This document shows, piece after piece, positions 1 to 5,437 of a stretch of 5,437 nucleotides of DNA (position 1 is its first letter; each line of letters opens with the position of its first letter). Below the pieces are notes generated by a model, which saw nothing but the letters and a program-made list of their open reading frames with translations, had not been told where the DNA came from and ran no database searches. This DNA comes from Spirochaetales bacterium. GTDB taxonomy: Bacteria > Spirochaetota > Spirochaetia > ARS1246. The stretch covers positions 1-5,437 of the forward strand of contig JABGPX010000265.1 in the NCBI GenBank assembly GCA_018644745.1, written 5' to 3'. The position numbers were made by a program, and so were the translations under genes.

Positions 1-210
1 GAGAATGCGCCGTTCCTCAATGCCGGACAGAAGATTCCATACTCGTATCGATTTGTCATCGGAACATGAAATTGCCTTATTGCCGTAAACAATAATATCG
101 CGAATTAATCCGGTATGGCCGCCGGCATTGGTCGTGAGAAAGACGCTGTCATCAAATCCGAATAAGGGAAGGGAGGAGAGGAAGACACAGAGGCCTGCGA
201 TGAGTCTCAT
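1..210 (-). CDS. Secreted WD40-repeat protein, N-terminal part (cut by window edge)
   Basis: I translated this from the minus-strand ATG at 210-208. It gives 70 residues, open to the window edge. Residues 1-18 look like a signal peptide: MRL, then a hydrophobic stretch ending near SLPLFG. Residues 31-59 match one WD40 blade: Gly31-His32, a hydrophobic strand, the AISCSDDKSIRVWN motif with Asp51/Asp52 and Trp58-Asn59, then a LLSG turn. A blade this close to the mature N-terminus implies that a beta-propeller follows outside the window. WD40 propellers are usually protein-binding scaffolds, and this one would act outside the inner membrane. The start overlaps the stop of the upstream amidase gene by one base (TGATG). 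No clear Shine-Dalgarno site precedes it, so translation is probably coupled. The blade assignment is strong. The partner and function are unknown. Confidence 0.85.
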   Translation of the reverse strand, partial: MRLIAGLCVFLSSLPLFGFDDSVFLTTNAGGHTGLIRDIIVYGNKAISCSDDKSIRVWNLLSGIEERRIL

Positions 211-1250
211 CAAATTTTGTATTGGTCTTTTACAGTCAACATGCCGCCGAATTGATACCAAAGATCGCCGGAAAGCCAATGTTCAGGATTATTAGGATTG
301 CCGTAGTATGATCCGAGGGCCATGGCGTTATTCAATATTTTTCCGAAGTCGGTTCGGTATATTTCCGGCCGGTACAGGTTCATGCGTTCGACGATTACGC
401 CTTTTCTGACATGCTCGTGGATGTAATGAATAGTGCCGTCGTCCTCAACCTGAAGGACCACACCGGCGTGGGTTGTCGGATCGTTCTTCCAGCTACCGTC
501 GCCGTTCGCATCCCACGTATTGTTCCAGAAAACGATATCTCCCGGATGCGGGAATCGATCCATGTGCAGCGCTCCTTTGTCTTTCAGGCTCTTGAACAGC
601 CTACCGACGCCGTTTCCTGTGTAACGATTGAAGTCTTTGGTGATATCGATTCCGAGATTGTAGAATATCGCGCTTACTGTGCCAATGCAGTCTAGTTTGA
701 AGTGGCGGCCGTTTACGGTTACCGGGCAGTCCGGCGGAAGTCCCAGGAGGGTGAAAGCAGATTCAAGTACGTCTACTTGGTCGCCGGATAGACTCTGAAC
801 ACGGCCTCTCGGCGGCCGACGGGATCCCGTTTGGTGGCTCGGAGGAGGAGGAATGGCGGCCGTCAGCCCCGGGAGTTCACTCACCGTTCGCGCGGTCATC
901 GCGGCGGGAGCAAAAGTTTCATTCGATGAAACCACTTTTGCCGCGACAGTCTCGGCTTCTTTCGGCTGCGCTGCTGTTTCTATCGTGGATGCGGGTTTAT
1001 CCGCGGCGGCTTCAGGTGGGGCTGCCGCTTTATCCGGCTTTATTTCAGCTGTCTTGGGCGTGTTTTCAGAGGGTTCGGTTACCTGACCCGGCTTCTCTGC
1101 GGTATCGGTCTGTGACGCGAGTTCCGCCTGGATAGGTTCCGTGGTAGCGCAGGCGGCAAAAAGCAAGCAGATACCTATCAGGGTGAAGTTTTGAGTTCGA
1201 ATTGCTTTCGCATTTCCAGCGCGCCGTTTACCTCGACTTCTACCGTCCAT
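210..1250 (-). CDS. Probable lipoprotein with C-terminal NlpC/P60-like cysteine amidase domain
   Basis: 346 residues. A basic N-terminus (residues 1-18) precedes a short hydrophobic stretch ending FAAC, with Cys34 as the likely lipidated residue. The lipobox is loose because Phe sits at -3. Residues 35-155 are a low-complexity Ala/Pro/Glu/Lys/Thr linker, probably extended across the periplasm or wall. Residues 156-346 resemble NlpC/P60 or CHAP cysteine peptidases: LDCIG with Cys188 as nucleophile, PGDIVFW at 236-242, and THAGVV with His261 as the general base. A later His (275, 278 or 280) may complete the triad. Such domains cleave amide or peptide bonds in peptidoglycan stems. Unusual points are DCIG in place of the common DCSG, and an EF-hand-like DANGDG loop (247-252) just before His261. 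The chosen ATG overlaps the upstream gene by 73 nt but has GGAG 8 nt upstream. Substrate specificity is not readable. Confidence 0.85.
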   Translation of the reverse strand: MDGRSRGKRRAGNAKAIRTQNFTLIGICLLFAACATTEPIQAELASQTDTAEKPGQVTEPSENTPKTAEIKPDKAAAPPEAAADKPASTIETAAQPKEAETVAAKVVSSNETFAPAAMTARTVSELPGLTAAIPPPPSHQTGSRRPPRGRVQSLSGDQVDVLESAFTLLGLPPDCPVTVNGRHFKLDCIGTVSAIFYNLGIDITKDFNRYTGNGVGRLFKSLKDKGALHMDRFPHPGDIVFWNNTWDANGDGSWKNDPTTHAGVVLQVEDDGTIHYIHEHVRKGVIVERMNLYRPEIYRTDFGKILNNAMALGSYYGNPNNPEHWLSGDLWYQFGGMLTVKDQYKI

Positions 1251-2650
1251 AGTCCTTTCTCCATAGTTTGATGAGTCCGCAGAGTACTAAAGTAACTGGT
1301 CCAGGTCGTTTTTACATCATCCACTACTTCATGAAATATATCACCGCCGGGAGCTATCCACCGGACAACGAGATGCTTTTCAAAGCCGCTTCCGCGAAAC
1401 ATTATAGTAGCGTACACTTTCTCGCCCGGTACATAGGTTCCGGATAGCTCGATCGGATCGTATTGAGAGTCGAGTTTTTTTGAAAGAACAATATCCTTCA
1501 CCCGGTACTCCACAGGTTGATCGAAATATTGTTTATCTGGGGTGGTTTTGTAGACTGTCCGAAATATTAATGAGGTTATATTCACGTTTTGACGAATAAA
1601 ATCAGATGAGAGCCGTTTCCCCCAATCATAGCCTTCCATTTCATAGAATTGCTCGGAAAATCGGTTGTCAGCGGCGCCGCGGGAGGAACTATACGTTCCG
1701 CAGGACATATAGATTGGTTCATTGACGATGTGTATGTAACCGTTCGAAGTCATTCCGACATAACCGCTTGAGGAAAAATCGAGTCCGTGGGACAGGGAAT
1801 AGAAAAACTCGATAAAATAATACTCATCACTAAATAGATCGAGTTTTCTGTCAAATACCAGCATTCCATGATCCGGAAGGAATACATGCACAAGAAAATC
1901 CTCGCGGAAAGTATCCACATCGGGAGGAAAGCTCCAGCCCCGGGCAATTCGCCCTGCTATACCATTCTCCGCCAGAATCGCTATGAAATCTATGGCTTTG
2001 CTCAGGTAATCTCTGCGGTCTATTGGGAAAAATTCCTGAATGGATTCATCATATATCGTTTCAAAACCCTCGGCGGTTTCGTTGGTGTCGGTTGTGAACA
2101 GATCCACGACCTGTAAAAAGTCCTCGAAACTCAAATCCGTGTCGATTTCAAAAAAAAGGTCTGCTATATGGTTCCGCAGGGAGGTATCCTCGAGAATACT
2201 GTCCACCGTAATATGATCTATTTGAGTCTCGTAGAAATATGACGGAGGAATCGATAGTTTCACAGGATGCTTGTAGATCTGCAGGTCTATTGTGACATAG
2301 TCGGGATATTCGCTGAGAGGGGAGAGCTCGGAGATTACGACGCAATTTCCATACTTATCACGGCCGATCCGCTGAACCGTAAGCCCTTTTACACCCGTGA
2401 TAGATACATGCTGATATTCGGAACTCGATGGAACCGGGAGGACGAGAGAGTAGGACCCTTCCACGAGCTGATTCTTGTGGTTGTGAAGAGCGTATTCCAG
2501 TTTCATTGAATACCGGATGCCCTCTCCCATCTCCGTTACTTCCATCCCGGTTTCTATTGGCGGAATGATTATTGTATCGGCAGAGGCATCGATGGCGAGT
2601 AAGGTGAATATCGACAAGGCAGAAAGTATTGTAGTTAACCGTTTGCTCAT
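1178..2650 (-). CDS. Secreted protein with probably inactive transglutaminase-like domain
   Basis: 490 residues. Residues 1-24 form a signal peptide with a clean ASA|D cleavage site. Residues 25-150 look like a beta-rich N-terminal domain. Residues about 205-270 follow the transglutaminase-like core: the helix YLSKAIDFIAILAENGIAGR matches the family pattern Cys...ALLRAxGIPAR, and DFLVHVFLPDHGMLVFD matches HAWVEVYLPGxGWxxFD. In this by-eye alignment the catalytic Cys becomes Tyr215 and the His becomes Asp251, while Asp267 is kept, so the fold is probably retained without catalysis. Residues about 385-488 look like an Ig-like beta domain ending in the common GLWTVEVEVNG strand. It is first in a minus-strand group with the amidase lipoprotein and the WD40 protein, suggesting a role in binding or assembly at the envelope. 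The start has only a poor Shine-Dalgarno site, but no in-frame start codon was seen just upstream. It could also be called simply a secreted transglutaminase-domain protein. Confidence 0.8.
   Translation of the reverse strand: MSKRLTTILSALSIFTLLAIDASADTIIIPPIETGMEVTEMGEGIRYSMKLEYALHNHKNQLVEGSYSLVLPVPSSSEYQHVSITGVKGLTVQRIGRDKYGNCVVISELSPLSEYPDYVTIDLQIYKHPVKLSIPPSYFYETQIDHITVDSILEDTSLRNHIADLFFEIDTDLSFEDFLQVVDLFTTDTNETAEGFETIYDESIQEFFPIDRRDYLSKAIDFIAILAENGIAGRIARGWSFPPDVDTFREDFLVHVFLPDHGMLVFDRKLDLFSDEYYFIEFFYSLSHGLDFSSSGYVGMTSNGYIHIVNEPIYMSCGTYSSSRGAADNRFSEQFYEMEGYDWGKRLSSDFIRQNVNITSLIFRTVYKTTPDKQYFDQPVEYRVKDIVLSKKLDSQYDPIELSGTYVPGEKVYATIMFRGSGFEKHLVVRWIAPGGDIFHEVVDDVKTTWTSYFSTLRTHQTMEKGLWTVEVEVNGALEMRKQFELKTSP
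1259..1262 (-). promoter_or_regulatory. Shine-Dalgarno site of the amidase lipoprotein gene
   Basis: The minus strand reads GGAGAAAGGACT immediately before the ATG at 1250. GGAG lies 8 nt from the start, a standard distance. This supports starting the lipoprotein inside the 3' end of the preceding gene rather than at a weaker CTG or TTG further down, although the resulting N-region is longer than usual for a lipoprotein signal. Confidence 0.6.
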
Positions 2651-2789
2651 CTTATTAGCGAGACCGACACCATTTTCGGTATTTCCACACGATTCGGGCC
2701 ATTAAGTAAAACTGTAGGGTGGGATTCGGCGCATGTCAATATCCGCTATGGGGTACGCAAGCATTGTGAATTTGTGTTTAACTGATAAC
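2651..2789. promoter_or_regulatory. Divergent intergenic region, presumed promoters and operators
   Basis: This gap separates two groups transcribed in opposite directions, so it should carry promoters for both. If the plus gene starts at 2733 instead of 2790, the gap is only 82 nt. No convincing -35/-10 pair was found on either strand. Visible elements are an inverted repeat, ACCGA (2663-2667) and TCGGT (2676-2680) with an 8-nt loop, and a direct repeat GATTCGG at 2691-2697 and 2723-2729. The direct-repeat copies are 32 nt apart, about three helical turns, so a regulator could contact both on one face. Both repeats are short and may be chance. Confidence 0.5.
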
Positions 2790-3923
2790 ATGAATGAAAG
2801 AGAAAGATTTCTAGAAGCGATGCTATACGGCGCTCCCGACAGGATTCCCTTTAGTCCCGGAAACGGCAGACAATCGACGCGGAAAGCATGGCATGCGCAG
2901 GGGCTCCCGGTTGATATACGACCTGCGGATATCCCAAGGTATGGTTTTGAGCAGATAGGGAGTCCTTACCCTTGGCCGGATACCGGGGACGGGTTCGACG
3001 TCGATGAGAGAATGATTCCGCTGTTTGAAGAAAAGGTAATTGAGGTAAAAGAGAACACACAGATCGTCCAGGACTGGAAAGGGAACATCTGCGAGATCGG
3101 CAAGGAGTTCACCACAGAATATCTGCGCAACGCCATCGATTTTGTAACCCGGAAGTGGATAAAGTGTCCGGTTGAAAGCCGGGATGATTGGGAGGTCATG
3201 AAAGAACGATACATTGCCGCTGATCCCGCTCGATTACCCGAGGATCCGGCAAGCGCGGGAAAGGTCATGGAAGATAGGACATGGCCGATTACGTTTCATT
3301 TTTCAGGTCCTTTCTGGCAGATGCGGGAATGGCTGGGTTTTGAGAATTTGTGCACCAGCTTTTATGACGATCCGGATATGATTCGCGATATGGTCTCCTT
3401 TTGGACATCCTATATCTCAGAACTTATGCAGACCGCATTTGAGTATTGCATTCCCGACCAAGTCCACCTGTCAGAGGATATGGCATACAAGGCCTTTTCC
3501 ATGGTATCGCCGGATATGGCAAAAGAGTTTCTTTTTCCCGCTTGGAAACAGTGGGGAGAAGTCATTCGAAGCAAAGATGTACCGGTTTATGGAATGGATT
3601 CAGATGGATTTATCGGGGAATTGATTCCTCTTTGGATAGACGCAGGAATTAACTGCTGCGATCCTATTGAGGTGGCCGCTCATAACGATATTCTTGATTT
3701 CCGAGAACGGTTTGGAAAGCGGATAGCGTTCCGAGGAGGAGTAGACAAACGTAAAATTGCCGCCGGCGGTGCCGCGCTGGAGGCTGAATTAGATAGAATC
3801 AAGCCGATTGTCGAGGGCGGCGGTTATATTCCATCCTGCGACCACGGAATTCCAGCGGATGTGTCCTGGCCGAACTATCTTCAGTATGCAAAGGGATTGG
3901 CGAAACTCACCGGCTGGTTATAG
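2790..3923 (+). CDS. URO-D superfamily protein, catabolic/methyltransferase-like, not HemE
   Basis: 377 residues from the chosen start; an in-frame ATG at 2733 would add 19. I chose 2790 because family members commonly begin with MNxRERFLxAM, and MNERERFLEAMLYGAPDRIP fits; neither start has a strong Shine-Dalgarno site. The TIM-barrel protein shows family blocks in order: GAPDRIPF (14-21), DDWEVMKERY (132-141), ITFHFSGPFWQMREWLG (167-183), MDSDGFIGELIPLWIDAGIN (269-288), FRGGVDKRKI (314-323) and GGYIPSCDHGIPADVSWPNY (344-363). True HemE has an arginine-rich MRQAGRY motif near its N-terminus that is absent here. The His-x-Cys zinc motif of MtaA-type methyltransferases is also absent: the corresponding place reads MDSDG, although Cys350 sits where the later Cys is expected. 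Such paralogues are often linked to methyl transfer or degradation pathways, but the reaction is unknown. It heads a plus-strand group, 40 nt before the nitrilase gene. Confidence 0.9.
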   Translation: MNERERFLEAMLYGAPDRIPFSPGNGRQSTRKAWHAQGLPVDIRPADIPRYGFEQIGSPYPWPDTGDGFDVDERMIPLFEEKVIEVKENTQIVQDWKGNICEIGKEFTTEYLRNAIDFVTRKWIKCPVESRDDWEVMKERYIAADPARLPEDPASAGKVMEDRTWPITFHFSGPFWQMREWLGFENLCTSFYDDPDMIRDMVSFWTSYISELMQTAFEYCIPDQVHLSEDMAYKAFSMVSPDMAKEFLFPAWKQWGEVIRSKDVPVYGMDSDGFIGELIPLWIDAGINCCDPIEVAAHNDILDFRERFGKRIAFRGGVDKRKIAAGGAALEAELDRIKPIVEGGGYIPSCDHGIPADVSWPNYLQYAKGLAKLTGWL

Positions 3924-3950
3924 GTGCGAAATTATCTATATGATGAGGAA

Positions 3951-3956
3951 AAGGAG
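3951..3956 (+). promoter_or_regulatory. Shine-Dalgarno site of the nitrilase-family gene
   Basis: AAGGAG stands 7 nt before the ATG at 3964, a near-perfect match and spacing. It fixes the start of the carbon-nitrogen hydrolase. The 40-nt gap after the preceding stop shows no hairpin terminator, so both genes are probably on one transcript. Confidence 0.85.
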
Positions 3957-3963
3957 TGGTTGA

Positions 3964-4905
3964 ATGGCTAGAAATGCAGCTATTTCGCTGGTGAGTTTTC
4001 CGACACTACCTCCCAATACCCCGAATAGGCTTGCCGGTACATTGAATCGGATGGGCGATTGTGTCGGCCAGGCGGCGGCTCTGGGAAGTGATCTCGTGGC
4101 CTTTCCCGAGATCTGCAATACTCTGGGAGCTGAGGACTGCTGGCAATATGAGGAACTTGATGGTCCGACAATTTCCGAAATGGCAAAAAGGGCAAAAAAA
4201 CACGGAATTTATATAGTATGTCCTATGGGTACTTTTGATTCGCAGGGTGCGAAGCGAAACAGTTCGGTTCTTATAGATCGAAGCGGCAAAGTCGCCGGTG
4301 TGTATCATAAGAATTTTCCTACTCATGGCGAACTTGGTAGAGGTATTATTCCGGGTACTGAAACGCCGGTGTTCGTAACGGATTTCGGCCGGATTGGGCT
4401 GTGTATCTGCTTCGATTTGAATTACCGTGAAGTTGGTTTTGGACTCTGCGAGAATAAAGCGGAGCTTGTTATATGGTCATCTATGTGGGATGGCGCAAGA
4501 ATGCTTACGAAATGGGCATTGGAGTTTGGCTTTTATATGGGCGGGCTGCATACTGGATGCTCGACCTTTGTGGACATCTGCGGACGGGAGATTGTCAGCA
4601 TGAAGCGGCAGTTAGCAGATTCAACCGGGGGGTCGCCACTGGTGAGTACGACCATTGATCTCGATAAAAGATTGCTCCATCACGATTATAATATCGAAAA
4701 ACTGGGTCCTCTTCTAAAGAAATACGGACCTACCGCCATCGAATCCGAGTGGATCAGCGAAGAGTGCCTTCTGATCATCGGATCCAGGCTCCCCAATGTT
4801 TCGACGGATCAGCTGATCGACGAGTTCGAGCTCGAGACGATGAGAGATTACCTAACCAGGGCAAGGCGAGACCGCTTGCGGGCTATCGAAGGTACTTACA
4901 AATAG
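3964..4905 (+). CDS. Carbon-nitrogen hydrolase (nitrilase superfamily)
   Basis: 313 residues, a normal length for the family, with no signal peptide, so cytoplasmic. The Glu-Lys-Cys triad is complete: Glu49 in LVAFPEI, Lys116 in GVYHKNFP and Cys149 in GLCICFDLNYRE. Glu123, in HGELGRGIIPG, is placed like the second active-site glutamate of the family. The WSSMWDG segment (171-177) follows the expected strand after the nucleophile. Members hydrolyse non-peptide C-N bonds in amides, carbamoyl compounds or nitriles through a thioester intermediate; an aliphatic amidase or N-carbamoyl hydrolase role is more common than true nitrilase. The substrate cannot be told from these motifs. A C-terminal tail of about 60 residues (250-313) is charged and helical-looking. 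The gene sits between the URO-D-like and epimerase-like genes, so it probably serves the same catabolic route. Confidence 0.93.
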   Translation: MARNAAISLVSFPTLPPNTPNRLAGTLNRMGDCVGQAAALGSDLVAFPEICNTLGAEDCWQYEELDGPTISEMAKRAKKHGIYIVCPMGTFDSQGAKRNSSVLIDRSGKVAGVYHKNFPTHGELGRGIIPGTETPVFVTDFGRIGLCICFDLNYREVGFGLCENKAELVIWSSMWDGARMLTKWALEFGFYMGGLHTGCSTFVDICGREIVSMKRQLADSTGGSPLVSTTIDLDKRLLHHDYNIEKLGPLLKKYGPTAIESEWISEECLLIIGSRLPNVSTDQLIDEFELETMRDYLTRARRDRLRAIEGTYK

Positions 4906-4908
4906 GAG
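4904..4908 (+). promoter_or_regulatory. Shine-Dalgarno site of the epimerase-like gene, overlapping the upstream stop
   Basis: AGGAG lies 6 nt before the ATG at 4915 and shares bases with the TAG stop of the nitrilase-family gene (4903-4905). Ribosomes ending on the upstream gene cover this site, which points to coupled translation in one operon. Confidence 0.85.
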
Positions 4909-4914
4909 TTGGCT

Positions 4915-5437
4915 ATGGCTGAACAGAGGAACCGATTTACCATATTTACAAAACCGTGGCAGGATTTATCATTAGAGGATCTGGGCAAGCTTGTTAAGGA
5001 ACTGGGATTTGACGGGATTGAGCTTCCGGTACGTGCCGGTTATCAGGTCGAGCCGGGATTGATCGGTACTGGCTTGAAAGACGCCGTGAAGATACTTGCC
5101 GATCAGGGCGTTTTCATCGGCAGCGTTGCCGGAAACACAGATAAGCAGACCATAAATGCGTGCGGCGAGAATGGAATACCGATTATCAGGATATGCGTTT
5201 CAATAGATATGGAAATAGGATATATGGCGACCGAGAAAATCGTTCGCCAGGGTTTCGATGGTCTTATTCCCGATCTAGAGAGCGCCGGTGTATCGATCGG
5301 CGTGCAGAATCACTGTGGAAACAGTGTGGCCAGTGCTATCGGAATTATGCATTTGATCGAGGGATACGACCCCAGACACATAAGCGCGGTTCTCGATCCC
5401 GCCCACAGCGCTATAGATGGTGAAACTGAAGAGATGG
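4915..5437 (+). CDS. Xylose-isomerase-like TIM-barrel protein (sugar phosphate isomerase/epimerase family), N-terminal part
   Basis: 174 residues are visible before the right edge cuts the gene; the family is usually about 270-300. I translated it from the ATG at 4915, 9 nt after the nitrilase stop and behind a good Shine-Dalgarno site. Early barrel features are FTKPWQDLSLEDLGKLVKEL and GFDGIELPVR with Glu36. Later come GVSIGVQNHCGN (125-136) and AVLDPAHSAIDGE (158-170) with Asp161 and His164, which fit the strands carrying metal ligands. Family enzymes interconvert sugars, keto-acids or inositols using a divalent metal, and some members only bind or cleave. The position where many members have a metal-binding Glu (ENH) reads Gln131-Asn132-His133, so the metal site may be altered or the enzyme of a distinct subfamily. 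No signal peptide is seen, so it is likely cytoplasmic. Confidence 0.88.
   Translation, partial: MAEQRNRFTIFTKPWQDLSLEDLGKLVKELGFDGIELPVRAGYQVEPGLIGTGLKDAVKILADQGVFIGSVAGNTDKQTINACGENGIPIIRICVSIDMEIGYMATEKIVRQGFDGLIPDLESAGVSIGVQNHCGNSVASAIGIMHLIEGYDPRHISAVLDPAHSAIDGETEEM

Noticed and set aside
411..695. Plus-strand open frame of 94 codons
   Set aside because: It is antisense to the conserved NlpC/P60-like domain and has no recognisable domain of its own.
853..1086. Plus-strand open frame of 77 codons rich in Ala/Ser/Val
   Set aside because: It is the antisense of the lipoprotein linker. Its composition mirrors the low-complexity coding strand, and it lies inside a well-supported gene.
2764..2789. 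Possible promoter TTGTGA with a downstream TGATAA
   Set aside because: The spacing is too short, and the -10-like box lies directly against the ATG at 2790.
2966..3268. Minus-strand open frame of 100 codons inside the URO-D-like gene
   Set aside because: The sense strand carries clear family motifs; the antisense product has no recognisable features.
2790..3923. Uroporphyrinogen decarboxylase HemE of haem synthesis
   Set aside because: The MRQAGRY-type N-terminal substrate motif is missing, and the neighbours are catabolic enzymes, not haem genes.
3924..3963. Terminator between the URO-D-like and nitrilase-family genes
   Set aside because: No GC-rich stem followed by a T run is present.
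4006..4326. Minus-strand open frame of 106 codons inside the nitrilase-family gene
   Set aside because: It is a shadow of a gene with an intact catalytic triad and a strong ribosome site.
5160..5423. Plus-strand open frame of 87 codons rich in Arg
   Set aside because: It is an out-of-frame reading of the epimerase-like gene, which runs through to the window edge in another frame with clear family motifs.

Overview
This window looks like bacterial chromosome with a middling GC content. It holds two divergent three-gene groups that meet at a short intergenic region around 2651-2789. Exported, lipidated and low-complexity cell-envelope proteins beside catabolic TIM-barrel enzymes would suit a free-living spirochaete or a relative in the Planctomycetota/Lentisphaerota type of lineage. 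No marker gene is present, so the taxonomic guess is weak.

Left group, minus strand, read from 2650 down to position 1. (i) A 490-residue secreted protein has a transglutaminase-like core in which the positions expected to hold the catalytic Cys and His appear to be Tyr and Asp, followed by a C-terminal Ig-like beta domain. (ii) A 346-residue probable lipoprotein has a long Ala/Pro/Glu/Lys-rich linker and a C-terminal NlpC/P60-like cysteine amidase domain. (iii) The start of a secreted WD40-repeat protein runs off the left edge. The genes are tightly packed: the first two overlap by 73 nt and the second and third share one base in TGATG. All three products are predicted to leave the cytoplasm, so the group reads as an envelope module: a probable wall hydrolase flanked by a likely non-catalytic transglutaminase fold and a beta-propeller, both candidate binding proteins.

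Right group, plus strand, from 2790 (or 2733) to the right edge. (iv) A URO-D superfamily protein is of the catabolic or methyltransferase-like kind and not HemE. (v) A nitrilase-superfamily carbon-nitrogen hydrolase has an intact Glu-Lys-Cys triad. (vi) The N-terminal part of a xylose-isomerase-like TIM-barrel protein (sugar phosphate isomerase/epimerase family) is cut by the right edge. Genes v and vi have strong Shine-Dalgarno sites and short gaps, which suggests one operon. Its substrate cannot be read from the window. The combination suggests degradation of a small organic compound carrying an amide or similar C-N bond, possibly with methyl transfer or sugar-like chemistry.

No RNA genes, mobile elements, CRISPR arrays or clear terminators were seen. 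The two items most worth following are the apparently dead transglutaminase linked to an NlpC/P60 lipoprotein and a WD40 propeller, and the unassigned URO-D/nitrilase/epimerase cluster.
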